Source: Arthrobotrys musiformis (Eukaryota > Ascomycota > Orbiliomycetes > Orbiliales > Orbiliaceae). From it: 64,000 nt of DNA. Below, one piece after another: positions 34,079-45,327 of the stretch. The translations under genes were made by a program, and so were the position numbers. The stretch lies in assembly GCA_036971715.1 (NCBI GenBank), contig JAVHJL010000008.1, forward strand, positions 1,612,001 to 1,676,000. Direction: 5' to 3'. The notes under the pieces are model-generated. The model had not been told where the DNA came from. It saw only the letters and a list, made by a program, of their open reading frames with translations, and did not search any database. Position 1 is the stretch's first letter. Each line of letters starts with the position of its first letter.

Positions 34079-35389
34079 TCAGATATTTAATTTTCCACTG
34101 TAGCACACAAGGCCCATATATTCAGGGAGGGGCTCGAGCAGCCTATGTATACTCACATTTAAGTCCTTTGGTCTGTTCTGAGCCTGCTCAAACAACTTTC
34201 GCCTTCTAGCTAGATCCTCCCGTCTCCCGATATCTGCATCATACTCTCCGGTAGCAGTAAACCCGCCTCCATTGATTCTAAGCCGTCTTGGGTCCAAGGT
34301 ACCCTGGTTGTATTTCAAAAACATTTCCCCCACTTTTTCGTCGATTTCTTTCTTATTTTGGTATCCCCGAGACCTTTTGTCATTGACTATGAGGACCTCA
34401 AGGTTTCTAGTGATTTTTGCGATTGTTTTAACGTTCTTGTAGGGGAACATTGACATCTGTTCTTGTGAGTGGGACTCTAGTGTTAGGTACTTCAGTGAAG
34501 AGGGACCTCGTCGGCTAGGCTTGTAACTCGAGCTACCAGTCGGGTAACTATCGGTGTCGTTGTCAATCAAGCCGAATGCGTGTATGCTTTTAATTTTCGG
34601 CAATGAAAAGATTGGGAAGAGGCTTTGCAGTTGAAACGGCCTGTCATTTTTGCGCTGCCCCCCGATGCGAAAGTGTTCGAGACTTTTGAGGCCCGGGGAG
34701 AGTTTCGGGGACCCGACGACCCGGCAATCATATACGCGCAAATATTCGAGCCCGTCGAAGAGAAACAATTCGTGTTCTCTGGCCTGAAATCTGTGAGATT
34801 CCTCGCAGTAATCTTCCCAGTACTGTCCACTATAGCTAGAACCACTAATTGTAATTCCGATAGCCTTCAAAGCTTGCTCGAGCTCGTGGTCGGTGTAGGC
34901 GCAGTTGACAATCCTTCCGTCTGGGCTCCCCAGGTCCAAAGATTTCAGTTTTGGCGTGAAGCAAAGAAGCAGAGGCAACAAAGCTTCCGAGTTCTTCCCT
35001 TCAAGAATGTTGAGTAATGTACCGCTGCTGAGATCCCATTTCCTGCACATCCTTCTGATGCAGGATTGTTCTGCCCGGGTCCACCTCCAGTCGCTCGGCC
35101 ACGTACTCGGATCCGAGGCAATCCGGCGTTCCCATTTGACGTTAATTTCGACGAACGTCTCGCCTAGCTTTGGGTCTTTGAGGAGACGTCTGATGAGTCT
35201 CCAGGCGGGTCGGTCAACGGAGTCTACCCAGAAGGTATATCTCCTACGAGGGGCAACGTATTCTTGAATGTTGGCTTGAAATAATTTGCAGGTGCGTTCT
35301 GCTCTTCCGATATCTCCATTTGAGAGAACTTCGTCCCCCAATATGATCGCAAGGATCTCATTGGGGAATGATAGGATTGATGTCTTCAT
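34079..35389 (-). CDS. F-box protein (436 aa if unspliced; may continue into the next module)
   Basis: An open frame of 436 residues starts MKTSILSFPNEILAIILGDE, an F-box continuing with DIGRAERTCKLFQANIQEY. The rest has Leu-rich, LRR-like stretches (TPKLKSLDLGSPDGR, LEYLRVYDCRVVG, LKYLTLESHSQEQ), as in SCF substrate receptors. Near its end, a good donor (AAT/GTGAGT, intron start 34156) lies in phase 0 after 411 codons. A TAG acceptor at 34062-34064, also phase 0, leads into the next F-box module. Splicing would replace the last 25 residues and fuse both modules into one protein of about 680-1000 residues. Without splicing the protein ends at 34079. Substrate unknown. Confidence 0.75.
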   Translation of the reverse strand: MKTSILSFPNEILAIILGDEVLSNGDIGRAERTCKLFQANIQEYVAPRRRYTFWVDSVDRPAWRLIRRLLKDPKLGETFVEINVKWERRIASDPSTWPSDWRWTRAEQSCIRRMCRKWDLSSGTLLNILEGKNSEALLPLLLCFTPKLKSLDLGSPDGRIVNCAYTDHELEQALKAIGITISGSSYSGQYWEDYCEESHRFQAREHELFLFDGLEYLRVYDCRVVGSPKLSPGLKSLEHFRIGGQRKNDRPFQLQSLFPIFSLPKIKSIHAFGLIDNDTDSYPTGSSSYKPSRRGPSSLKYLTLESHSQEQMSMFPYKNVKTIAKITRNLEVLIVNDKRSRGYQNKKEIDEKVGEMFLKYNQGTLDPRRLRINGGGFTATGEYDADIGRREDLARRRKLFEQAQNRPKDLNVSIHRLLEPLPEYMGLVCYSGKLNI

Positions 35390-36932
35390 GGTTTGGAATT
35401 TGTGGTATTTTTCTTGTCGGTTTGTGAGTTGTATCGAAGCTTATAGCTTACTTAGCTATTCGGGGATTGCCTTTGGCCTGGTCGCCAAGCTAGCTGGTTG
35501 ATATTTTTTTTTTTCGAAATTGAGTATTTGTAATAGTCCGAGGTCGATACTAGTATCCTTTCTCGCCCCTCGAGTGTCTAGAGATATATTGAATCGAAAT
35601 GTTAAACGGTGGTTTTGGGCTTGCCGGACGCGCTCTATAGCTATCCGCGGGTGTGTCAAGGGTTCGGGAAACGTGCATTAACCTATGCGGCTAGCTAGAA
35701 TCTTAGACACCGATCGCGTATATTAGAACCAGCCTGGGGAATACAAGAACGTAGGTCCAGCTATAGTCCTAGAATAGGGAAAACGACGCGACGTCTGCAG
35801 GAGAGCTAGGGTGAATGTGCATATGTGCGACGTGAGGTTTTGTCCGGACTATGCGAAGCTAGGCGCTAGGACCTTGTTTTGGCATTTGATGCATGGTGCT
35901 GGGGGAGCCTTCGACCCCCAGAATATGGTGCCTGCTAACTAGGCACTAATTAACTAAGTAGCTTTAGCTAGCTCATACATATCGCGCTGCTCACAATATC
36001 TCGTGTTGAGCCGAGCATTCGAACGTGAGCCTGAGAGCTGGATTCATGTATTATTGAGCTCGCGAATCTACTCGCTAAAGCTTGGCTACACATGTGCATA
36101 CAATTGTAGTAATAAATTACAAATTTTTTGTTCTAGAAATTGAAAATTAATCTGCTGTTGGGTTCAAATTTTTGACCCAGTCTTTTCGGCACTTGATGCT
36201 GGATAGGAGACTCGTTATCCATTTAGATCCATGTCACGAAGTCAAAAATAGAATCCTGCTGACAGTTAGGCTCGAGAAATATCCCCACAGTGGCACCAGA
36301 GCCCATTAAAACTACAACATTCAACGCGAAAACAAATCTTTTGGGGCTTACATTGTCGCATGTTAAACACTAGCCCTAGAAACCCCTTGGTCGGCCCAGG
36401 ATTTCCGATCAACCGAGTTATCCTGCCACACTCCAAAAACCGCAATATGAGGCTTAATTCTTAGTCGAGTGTTAGCCTAGGATGTGGAGTAGACCATTAC
36501 CAGGGGAAAACTTGGTGATGTCCGCCTTTTCGGTCACAGCGAATGGGAAATTTTAGCCTACGAAAGGCCCTGAACTGGCGGCAGATTTATTTTGAGTGAG
36601 GAGGGAAGAATTAGCTAGTAGGCAGTGTCCCCGTATAATGTGGGCCCAATTGAAACCCTTGTCTGACGCCGAGAAAGACGGGTACCTGGTTTGAGTGAAT
36701 GATTTGTTAGGTTATTATAAAAATTATAGGCACGGGGGTCAAAGCACTTGATCATGAGTTAAAGGAACTCACTAGTATATAAAGACTGCAACTGAATACA
36801 GCCATTCAAAATCCAAGATATGCCTTCAAGAAAGTAAATTTACATTTTTATAATTATCAGCGGTATAATATTTAATTTTTAACATTTTCTTTCTCGCCTT
36901 CTTTTCTTCGTTTTGCATTATCATACATCATA
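35390..36932. other. Divergent intergenic region
   Basis: Separates the minus-strand F-box gene from the plus-strand con-13-like gene. AT-rich with no supported gene; a TATA element lies near the right end. Confidence 0.5.
36776..36784 (+). promoter_or_regulatory. TATA box of con-13-like gene
   Basis: TATATAAAG lies 157 bases before the ATG at 36933 and is followed by an A-rich leader with a C/T-rich stretch just before the start. This strong TATA box fits a highly regulated developmental gene. Confidence 0.5.
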
Positions 36933-37944
36933 ATGGTCAATATATTAAGTGGCTTCGCTGCTGTGGCCGCGATTTCCGTGATAGGCGTCCGCGCGGATCT
37001 CAAAAACAGGACCGACTACCCGGATGGTCTCTCAGGCCCTTTCGGTCCCGGGTACTCTGAAAATACCGAAGCTCATATCCAATGGTTTAGCCAATGGGGC
37101 GATGGGTGGATCCCACAAGGGTGTAAAGATCGCTTCCTTGGTAAAGGATATAACGCAACAGATGCGCAAGTCTTTAATGTCAAGTACGCCGACTGTGGTC
37201 GCGCCTGGACATTTTGTCGCCACAAAGATGCCCAGCTCAGTATTGAGGACATGGCAGATTCTTTTGGAAGAATGTCCGTTCACATGAGGAGTTTGGTTCG
37301 ACACCCGATCGCTCTGCCGTCGTCGAGCGGCTGCTCCGCATTGGCGTACACGAACATTGGGGATATTGTTATGATTGGCAATTGTAAAGGGATTACTGTT
37401 TGGGTCCACGAGACGTAAGTATATGTATATCTATTTGACGGCACCTCAAGCTATAAAATAGTTCGGCTGATCATATATTCGCGATTGACAGTGGACACCA
37501 GCTGGATGCTCGTCTGAACCCTTCTAAACGGTTCAGTGGTACAGATCCTTGGTTGGAAGCTCTAGAACTTGACACCTGTGTTCCAGATAGTTATGCCAAT
37601 ACTAGTAAGTATACCGAATTTTAAAACCTTCAAAACTTATGTTAACATTTGCCCTAGATACTGTTGAGGATTTCGCTCAAGTCGTGGTCGTCGCTCAGTT
37701 CAACACTCTTCTCGGCTCTATACCGGAAGAAGCCTTCCCGGGTTGCTTGGACCATCGCCATAGTCTCTTGGAAGACACATTCAGATCCGACTATCTGGAG
37801 TATATAGGCCACTGTAACAATCGCCCCGCAGACTCGGAGATTGTTTTGATGGAGACGACAACGAGGGAGATGAAGATGATAAGACGTGCTAAGGTTCAAG
37901 AGGACAATGATCCTAGTGTTGTTGGGCCTTGCACATTTTCGTGA
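36933..37944 (+). CDS. Secreted con-13-family (conidiation) protein with HETGH motif, 293 aa
   Basis: Exons are 36933-37414, 37492-37604 and 37658-37944; phases agree and give 293 residues. It resembles the Neurospora conidiation-specific protein con-13 family of secreted fungal proteins. Residues 1-20 are a signal peptide ending GVRA. The mature part has conserved CGRAWTFCRHKDA and MSVHMRSLVRHP segments. Joining exons 1 and 2 creates H159-E-T-G-H163, an HExxH-type zinc metallopeptidase motif, followed by LDARLN and, about 38 residues later, SYANTNTVEDFAQ, whose Glu could be a third ligand. Six or more cysteines suggest disulfides. Peptidase activity is inferred from the motif only; the family's molecular role is not established to my knowledge. 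Confidence 0.8.
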
Positions 37945-38348
37945 AACTGGGGGTCGACAGTCGTGGGCTGGGCCAGTCTGAAGCAGTGTACGATGTTGAT
38001 ACGATTAATAATGTAATATATAGTGACTCATAAGCGCAGTTTTTTTTTGTTTTGGATTTATGTGCAACATGGAATGTATGAAATAGCTTTCACGCTTCCG
38101 GAGTTTATAGACACCTATTCTTATAAAGCTCTACTATGCATGTTTTGAATCGTTTATGTTATATTGTATTATCTTAATAGTCACTAGGCATGACAAAGAT
38201 GCCAACGGTACAAGTGATTAAATACATTTAATAAAATAAAGCAACTCGATATATTTATTAGAAGTTGCAGAGCTTTTCAAAGGAGGATAATCTCTGCACG
38301 CCCTCGCGTGAGAAGTCTTAGTGTCTCGAACATGGTAGGAACAGACCA
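37945..38348. other. Convergent spacer
   Basis: AT-rich 3' region shared by the con-13-like gene and the epimerase-like gene. A repeated AATAAA motif near 38230 could serve as a polyadenylation signal for the plus-strand gene. Confidence 0.4.
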
Positions 38349-39464
38349 TTAGGCAGATTTGGTGACCGTAGCATAGTAATCTGTTGAATACAAGTATGCT
38401 TTGACGTAAATATCAGCGTTTTTGATCAGGGATGTATGCCTTGGCTGCCAGTCGAGGTATGATTGACTCCTGCTCGCATCAATGAGGAGCGAGGTTGAAG
38501 TAGCATTTCCAAAATGGTCGTCAGCCGCTGGATTCTGATGTTTTACTTCCCCGGTAACACCTAGCGCATTTGCAGCGGCTTTATTGATGTCCCCGAGAGC
38601 TTCGTGCCCACTGACGACGTCGAAAAGTGGGTAGTGTATTTGGGAGACAAATTCGAACTATTCCAGTTTGCGCGTGGGTTAGGATCTCAAAATGTAAGAT
38701 ACAAGGCGGGGTAAATCCTAGGTATTCTTACCTTCTCAACAGCGTTCAAAACAGCTTCGGCGAAATCATCTTTGTGAATTAGAGCAATCGAAGTTTCTGC
38801 CCTCCCCTTAATTGTAACCGGCTCGTGCGCTTTATTTTGCTTCAAAGCCTCGACAAGCGGGGCCCACCAAATTGCGAATAAACTCCCACTTCCGCCAAAT
38901 ACGACGCCAGCTCTCAGTATAGCAACATCAATGACATCACGGCTCTGTAGAACACTGTCTTCAAATGGAGGGCGCCAGCTGACAATTCCTACAGGTTTTC
39001 GTTCGGTATGGTTGCCTGTTGGGACCCTGTCGGAAACCAACTCGGGGGAGTCACCGTGGACCCAAACGCCGGATACGTAGAGGTATCCGATTTTCGGGTC
39101 ATGTTTTCTGGCGGAGGTGACTCGTGGAGATTCTTTGATAGCCTTCAAAATACCCTCGCTGATGCCACCATATGAGGGGGATGAGTCGATTACAATGTCG
39201 ACGAGGTCGAGAGCTGGAACCCATGTCTCTGGCTGGGTGGCATCTCCGAGAATGGGAATTAGTTCTTGTTTAGACAATTCGATTGTCTTCTCCTCTGTTC
39301 TTGCAACAGCGTAGACGGTGTGGCCACGACGGCGCAAAGCTTGAGCAATGGGGTCTGCGCGGATTCGTTAGCTTATGTATAGCTTCCTAGAAATTATCTC
39401 GGGAGGGTGGTATGGACTTACTCCCGACGAAACCTGTGGCTCCAAATAATAGAATTCGCACCAT
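38349..39464 (-). CDS. NAD(P)-binding epimerase/dehydratase-like protein, 324 aa
   Basis: Exons are 39464-39422, 39354-38732 and 38657-38349; phases agree and give 324 residues. It has a Rossmann fold of the extended short-chain dehydrogenase (NAD-dependent epimerase) type. The start MVRILLFGATGFVG carries the GxxGxxG nucleotide-binding loop, encoded mostly by the 43-nt first exon, followed by IAQALRRRGHTVYAVARTEEK. Then come a GDATQPETW stretch, a YLYVSGVWVHGDS segment where the catalytic Tyr/Ser region would lie, and VAILRAGVVFGGSGS. A conserved ALIHKDDFAEAVLNAVEK segment ends exon 2. No clear YxxxK was seen, so it may be an atypical reductase or a nucleotide-binding protein. The substrate is unknown. 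Confidence 0.85.
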
Positions 39465-40292
39465 TTTGGATACGCTTTTATCTTTGAATGAGAACCTTCT
39501 ACGTTTGGTCGAAGTGGGAACTTTCCTATTGAGATATTTGCGTTGGATTGGAATAAGAGGCGGGTTTAGGCACTTTTATAGCTCTTGTAAAATATCACCA
39601 CTGCAACTCGCACGAATTTTAATTTGGGACGGACTTGAAGATTCGGTCTCCCTTAAACAGATCTCCTAAAGCCTATTTTTACATTACAAATTCCTCGTTT
39701 CAGCCTATGCGAACTCTGACGTCGCAATGTCACCTCAAACTGATACTCAGCTCGAACCCCGCTTTCGTCTTCGAAGCTATACAATTGCGCAAGCCGTGGC
39801 GCCTAGGGTCTCTGTCTTCGCAATTCCAACAGTCGAATGCGTTGGATTATGCAATCGTACCTGACTAATCAACTTTCTTTCAAGTGCTTGTGTCCGTCCT
39901 CTCGTCCGAGTAGATGCTAAATCCTGTGCTTCCGCCGCAGCCGGGATGCATCTTTTAAACGTATTATTAGGAAGCGGTTGTACAAGAGTCCCATGAGGCT
40001 TGTTTTGGATGTGGATTATGTTAACATGCTTCTTGCCGTATTCCTAGCGAAGCCGATGCCGATTGCCCTTTCGATTTTAATCATGGAAATATCGGTATTT
40101 TCGGATTTAATTTCAAGAATTTTGTATAGCTATCTATTCTAATTCAATACACGAGCGTCTCTAGTAAGTACCTAGGAGCACGCACGCATGCTCATGATTT
40201 AGTGCGACAACTAAATGCAGTTCCTCGCATCTGTATTTACACTCGGACATTAAATACTTCCACTTTTGTAATATCGAATAACCGCTTAGAAT
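39465..40292. other. Intergenic region, no supported gene
   Basis: Holds the upstream region of the epimerase-like gene and the 3' side of the next minus-strand gene. No protein-like frame seen. Confidence 0.45.
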
Positions 40293-41138
40293 CTAATCCT
40301 GAGAATATTGATATTCAAGATATACCGTGAAACAGTCGGGGCAGGAAGGTTTCCTGTACACAAATTGTTCGGCAATACGCCACCTGTGGTTGAGAGCGTC
40401 CATACCCCCAAGTTCTTCCGGATCGTAACCCGCTTCCAATAGGCTATCCTGCGGGTTCGAATTTAAGGTAGAAATTTCGGTCCTGATTTTTACGATTTCG
40501 TCGTTTGTCAGGGTTTCGACTGCAGGACGGTTGTGCATGTTCACGCCACGGCCTGTGTTTTCGTCCGAAATATTGATCCCGTGGTCGATGGGGAGTACCG
40601 TAAAGTTGGTCCGGTGATTCCGTCTGGGATGTGTATTCCAAGGATATTGCATGTGGCGAGAAGCACAGGCGTCGCAGGAAATTTCCAATTTTCCATAGGG
40701 TGTAAACATGAGGCTAAGCGGCCTGGTGGGCCTGGGCGACGCCCCGACGGAGCAATTCCATGTGGTGTGTCGAGAGGTGCCCGGTGTACCGAGATCTAGG
40801 TTGCCGAGGGAAGAAGACAAAACATTCAAAGTCGGTGATAAAAGATAATCATGACCTGGTGAAAAACAATCCTCTGGATTGACTAATATCCACTCAGGGC
40901 TACCAGAGCCTGTGGGATCGGGGGCGGTAGACATTTTTTTAACTGGCGTTGGTAGTCTTCGAATTTTGATTTCGAGATAATCTTCACTGGAGAAAGGAAG
41001 GGCTTCAAGAAGCATAGAAGGACAAAGGCGCGTAGGAGTGCGTGAATATGGGTTTCTGCGAAGCTTAACACCTGTATGCGTAAGGCCAACGCTAGAAGGG
41101 GACTGAGAGACGGTTGTAGACTTGCTAGGAGTACTCAA
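40293..41138 (-). CDS. Hypothetical protein with two CxxC pairs, 281 aa
   Basis: A single-exon frame of 281 residues that I do not recognise. The N-terminal 40 residues are Ser/Thr-rich and basic (RRNPYSRTPTR). The middle is Pro/Ser-rich and likely disordered. CDAC (155-158, followed by SRH) and CPDC (266-269) are two CxxC pairs about 110 residues apart that could bind one zinc ion. A helical charged stretch lies between (TNDEIVKIRTEISTLNSN, then EAGYDPEELGG). It lies in a run of four minus-strand genes. The length of the frame and its balanced composition support a real gene. Confidence 0.6.
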   Translation of the reverse strand: MSTPSKSTTVSQSPSSVGLTHTGVKLRRNPYSRTPTRLCPSMLLEALPFSSEDYLEIKIRRLPTPVKKMSTAPDPTGSGSPEWILVNPEDCFSPGHDYLLSPTLNVLSSSLGNLDLGTPGTSRHTTWNCSVGASPRPTRPLSLMFTPYGKLEISCDACASRHMQYPWNTHPRRNHRTNFTVLPIDHGINISDENTGRGVNMHNRPAVETLTNDEIVKIRTEISTLNSNPQDSLLEAGYDPEELGGMDALNHRWRIAEQFVYRKPSCPDCFTVYLEYQYSQD

Positions 41139-41435
41139 TCAATCAACTTCGAAGACGCATAAAAGTACTTTTCGGTCGCTTTAATATCGGGTTATGATAT
41201 TAATGCTCATATATTTGCCTAAGTATGGACATGAATATACGTCGGAATAAACGTAATGGGGGATGTGACAACGGGTCCGGCCCTGTCTGAGTGTGCGTAA
41301 TTCTAGCAATATTCGAAGACAGTACTCGCTCCTATCATTCGAAGCTAACAGCCACAAGCTATAGTTTGTGGGGAGTATATTTACAACTGTGGGATATTAA
41401 ATCATGGGTCAGCCAGATATCGTGATGGTTATAAT

Positions 41436-42416
41436 TTAGCAGTGAAAGGAGTCTCCTCGTCGTACCTTGGATTTGCTTTCAGCACTAGCAGCAATAGAAC
41501 TTGTGACAAAGTTAACCAGCTCTGCCACCATCTGCTCCGTACAGTCATGGCCTACTCCATCGTAAACAATATCCTTAACCTCTACAATGCCTTGTCCTTC
41601 CGTTTTCAGCAGATCCAAAAAGGGTTTCGAGCAGTCGTATGGGACTAGTTTATCAGCCCCTCCGCTGAGAACCAGTACTTTCTTTCCTCCAAGGCGTTCT
41701 TTGATGAGCTTAGAACTCTCTGCTTGAGATTTATCTCGCAATATGATACCAGCGGGGTCGGTCCTTCGCACTGTAGAATCCAGGGCTTTCGGGTAATCCG
41801 GGCTCCCAAGAAATCTATCTTCCTGGTAGCTCTTCAATTTGCTCTTCAACGCTCGATGTGTCATGACGCTCTGAAAATCCGGACATCCAATGATAACCAC
41901 GCCGCCCTTGACTCGAGGTTCGTTAACCAGACTTAACCAAGTTGCGTGCCCACCCAAACTAACACCACCACACAGCCACTCGTCCACCGTCTTATCACCG
42001 TCAGGGAATACATATGACGGGACATGGTCGATTAACAGCGAAACGTCAAGACTAGTTCCTTGATATATGCCAAACATATCAATAGCATGGAGCTCATTCC
42101 CCGATCTCCAAGCTTCGTTCGCTTTCGTGGACACGAGCCGTGCACCGTGGTTCCGTTGATCGAACGAAGCAACGATCAGTCCTCTTTCGGATTGTGATGA
42201 ACTTGCATGGTGAGCTTGTAGGCACCTCAATGCAATTGGTTCGACGTAGGTCAATGTTTCAAGCCGGGGATGGAGAAGAAATAGACAAGCAACCGATGTT
42301 GCCGATTGAGCGACCTCAGAGGCACCATATATTGTAACTTCAATGCCTGCGATATGATGTTTTTGTTTGGAGATCGTCGAAGCGCTGACGCAAGTGGTGT
42401 CGAATAAAGCTGTCAT
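41436..42416 (-). CDS. Alpha/beta hydrolase, 326 aa
   Basis: An intronless frame of 326 residues with the alpha/beta-hydrolase fold. LFLLHPR provides the oxyanion-hole region, and ASFDQRNHG (about 83-91) is the usual strand-turn segment. The nucleophile elbow GGVSLGG has Ser153; SGGADKLVP gives Asp255 and DGVGHDC gives His290, completing the triad. The C-terminus (residues 296-326) ends in a basic stretch. No signal peptide is seen, so it is probably cytosolic. The substrate is unknown; candidates are esterase, lipase or peptidase-type reactions. Confidence 0.85.
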   Translation of the reverse strand: MTALFDTTCVSASTISKQKHHIAGIEVTIYGASEVAQSATSVACLFLLHPRLETLTYVEPIALRCLQAHHASSSQSERGLIVASFDQRNHGARLVSTKANEAWRSGNELHAIDMFGIYQGTSLDVSLLIDHVPSYVFPDGDKTVDEWLCGGVSLGGHATWLSLVNEPRVKGGVVIIGCPDFQSVMTHRALKSKLKSYQEDRFLGSPDYPKALDSTVRRTDPAGIILRDKSQAESSKLIKERLGGKKVLVLSGGADKLVPYDCSKPFLDLLKTEGQGIVEVKDIVYDGVGHDCTEQMVAELVNFVTSSIAASAESKSKVRRGDSFHC

Positions 42417-42953
42417 TGTGACCAGTCGATGGTTTGGATACTGGTTCTAAAATCTGCGAATAGGTGTTTGATAAAACGCCTTAGTCGAGCATATATACAA
42501 TCTTTGGAGGTAAAGGTAACTTGAGCTTGAAGGTTTCTTCTTGACTTGAAATTGCTGCGAATTTTAGCCGAGGTTCGGCCATGCAACGCGCAAAATACAA
42601 CAGCAAGCCAGAATGGATCTATAAATTGGTATTCTAGGGCTATAGTTTTGAATGTCTATCGGTTCTACGCATTATAAGTCGTCTCAAGGCTGTATCAGAA
42701 GAGTATCTGGAGATAGAAAGTGACCCTACGACATCTTTCACAAAGACTACTGAATACTAGAAGGATGAGTGGTATCGGATGTAAAGCTCGCCACGGCATG
42801 GTTGGTAGAGCCCTATATATAGATGAAAGGTAGAATAAGGCCATGAGAGGGCATTATAGACTAAGTGTAAGAGAGAAAAGGAAAACTCCGAAAACTGCAT
42901 ATCATGACAAAACTATGAACAAAAAGGCGTCAAACTAAACAAGGAAACGACAT
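42417..42953. other. Spacer between hydrolase start and uL4 3' end
   Basis: Holds the hydrolase promoter on the minus strand (a TATATA-like stretch near 42487-42497) and the downstream side of the ribosomal protein gene. No gene seen. Confidence 0.4.
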
Positions 42954-44219
42954 TTAAGCGGTGCTCAAAACATCGTGGAAAGTGGTGTTAGCCCTTACGG
43001 GCTTTCCCTCCTTGTATACGGCCTGGCCCAACTTGGCGGCGGCGTAGCCCTTAGCGTAAGGGTTCAACCTGAGGAGGACCTGCTTGTTCTTCAATGGGTT
43101 CTTCTTCTGTCCACCGGCACGCTTTGTCTTAGCGCCACCCTTGACGGCCCTGACAACAGACTGGATTTCGGAGGAGTTGATGAGACGGCCGATATCAGCA
43201 TTGGTAACCTGGGCAGATGGAAGGCTGTAGTCCTTCTTTGTGCTGGATGGGGAGGTGGATGTGCCGTAGATAGAGTCAAGGGCCTTGAAGGCATCAGACG
43301 ACCAGATAACGAAACGACCGAGATGACCACCTGGGGCGAGCTGGAGGAGGTTGAGGGCGGTGACAGGGCAAGTCTCAACACCTGGGATGTTCCTGAAAGC
43401 CTTGCTCAAAGACTTTCCGTCGGTAGCGGGGTCGTAGATGACCAATGGGCCACGTCGTTGCCTGTGGCGGCGACCACGGAGCTTTCCCTTACCGGCACGG
43501 AGCTTCTTCGACTTGGTAACCTTGACAACATCGGTGTAAGCACCGACGGCCTTGAGGAGGGCGACGGCAGCACGGGTCTTGGCGAGGTCTGGGAGGGAGG
43601 AAGAGGCGACAACGAGAGGGATGGATGGGGTGGCGGAGATTCTGTGGCCACGGGAGAGGACGAGGGGTTGGGAAGCAGAGGCGGCAATGGCGGATGCGGT
43701 AGCGAATCGCCTATAAAAAATTTTGTCAATTCATATCCTAGTTGAATTTTTCGAGCGTCGTGTCGGGATTGCAGCATACTTCTGGTTCAGGTTGATCTTG
43801 ACGTGCCATCTTCTCCAGACCTTGGTAGGAGCGAACATTCTTCCGGAACGACACATGTTACCGAAAGCAGCCTGACCGGCACGGTGAGTACCACCACCGG
43901 AGACACGGGGAATACGGGCAACAGCACGACCTAATCATCCAGCAAAATTCCTCCATCAGCATCACATATCACCCATGATCGCTTCTAATCGAAACAATTG
44001 TCGAGATATAACCATACCAGTTCCCCAAGACTCGGCGGAAGTCTGGTGACCGGCCTTTACGCTGACGGCATAGGCCTGTCTCTTGTTCTTCGCCATACCG
44101 GCGTGAACGGTCTGGACGATGTCGGAACGGATTGGGCTCTTGAAGACATCTGGAAGTGGGAGTTCGGAGTCGGACTTCCCCTCGACGGAGAAGACCTGGA
44201 TCTGTGGAACGCTGGTCAT
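42954..44219 (-). CDS. rpl4: 60S ribosomal protein L4 (uL4), 369 aa
   Basis: Exons are 44219-44018, 43930-43780 and 43710-42954; phases agree and give 369 residues. It is a core protein of the large cytosolic ribosomal subunit, lining the exit tunnel. Recognised segments include PDVFKSPIRSDIVQTVHAGM, the internal loop RAVARIPRVSGGGTHRAGQA and NMCRSGRMFAPTKVWRRWHV. Further on are LRAGKGKLRGRRHRQRRGPL and the conserved GHLGRFVIWSSDAF. The Lys/Arg-rich C-terminus (NPLKNKQVLLRLNPYA) matches the eukaryotic extension. Length fits fungal uL4. Introns (87 and 69 nt) sit early in the gene, as is common for ribosomal protein genes. Confidence 0.95.
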
Positions 44220-45327
44220 TTTGTCGGTTAGTAGTCGGACGGTTTGTCGGGTAGGTGGCGGTTGGTGATGTTTGTCGACGATGTTTTTTGGGCCTATCTG
44301 AAATCTTCAATTGATATTGCTTGGTGTAGCAAAAATTTGGTCCCAGAACCAGTGTGCCAAGCCCCAATTGGTGCTGGTCGCTGTGTTGCCCTAAAAGCCC
44401 TAATTACATAAGCTGCCAAGACTTTGGAATGACCTGTCCGAAAATGGAAGACATTGTGTAACAAACGGAACCATGCAACACATCCGTTTGTTGGAAATCT
44501 GACCAACCTCGCATGAAGCGACAAGATTTGGCTGCGACAATGCAACCTTGACTTCATGATTTGATTAGATTTCTGATATCTTTCATGCCATAAGCCTCGA
44601 ATGCCGCTGCATAGACACGAAGAATACGACGCATCACCTTAATCCAAAATATCTCCAGATATTCGTCTCCGTATTTCACGAGCGGAACCTCATTCGTAAT
44701 ACGAAGGGAAATCGCCTAATCCTGCGTTCGTCCTTGAAAGTTGCCGTTTTCCAGACCACCCCACAATCTAAGACATGTTTCGTCTCCAAGTGGAAGGTAC
44801 AGATGCAGCCGCAGTGGCATGTGCCAATTTACTCCAGTCTTTCTCCGCATTTTGACCCAGAAGAACGATAGGAGATGAGCCTCTGATAGTAATGGAATCA
44901 TAATGGCCGGCTCATTTCGACATCCGAGGTTCCCATCATACCACTAATCGGAAGGCAAAAGTAGTTTTTTGTTCTGGAAGCTCGAAGATTTATAACAAAG
45001 CCTTTAAAAAGCCTGTCATGTTACCGTCGGAGCCCGTCTGGTCTTGCCACCCCTGGTAAACCGTAAGAAACCTAACTGTGGTATTGGGATTTAGGAAATA
45101 TAAGACATCGATAACCTCCGGATCCCTTTGTAGACGACAGCTCCTTTACTCATCTCCAGCTAGTCTCGAACCACAGATCTAGACCTAGCATGTCCTGGTG
45201 AAATTGCAGGGCTGAGATCCGAATTCCAACAAAACCAACGCAAGTCCCGCTTAACTGCCTGGATTACTCACTCCCCAGTTGAACAAGAGGTCATATCGAT
45301 ATATCAGATCCTAGGATATATATAACC
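44220..45327. other. Divergent intergenic region between uL4 and the sterol-hydroxylase-like gene
   Basis: Probably contains both promoters. C/T-rich stretches sit near each start. No gene seen. Confidence 0.45.

Noticed and set aside
43406..43777. Pro/Ser-rich minus-strand frame and a plus-strand frame opposite uL4
   Set aside because: Both are other-frame or antisense shadows of the uL4 exon 3.
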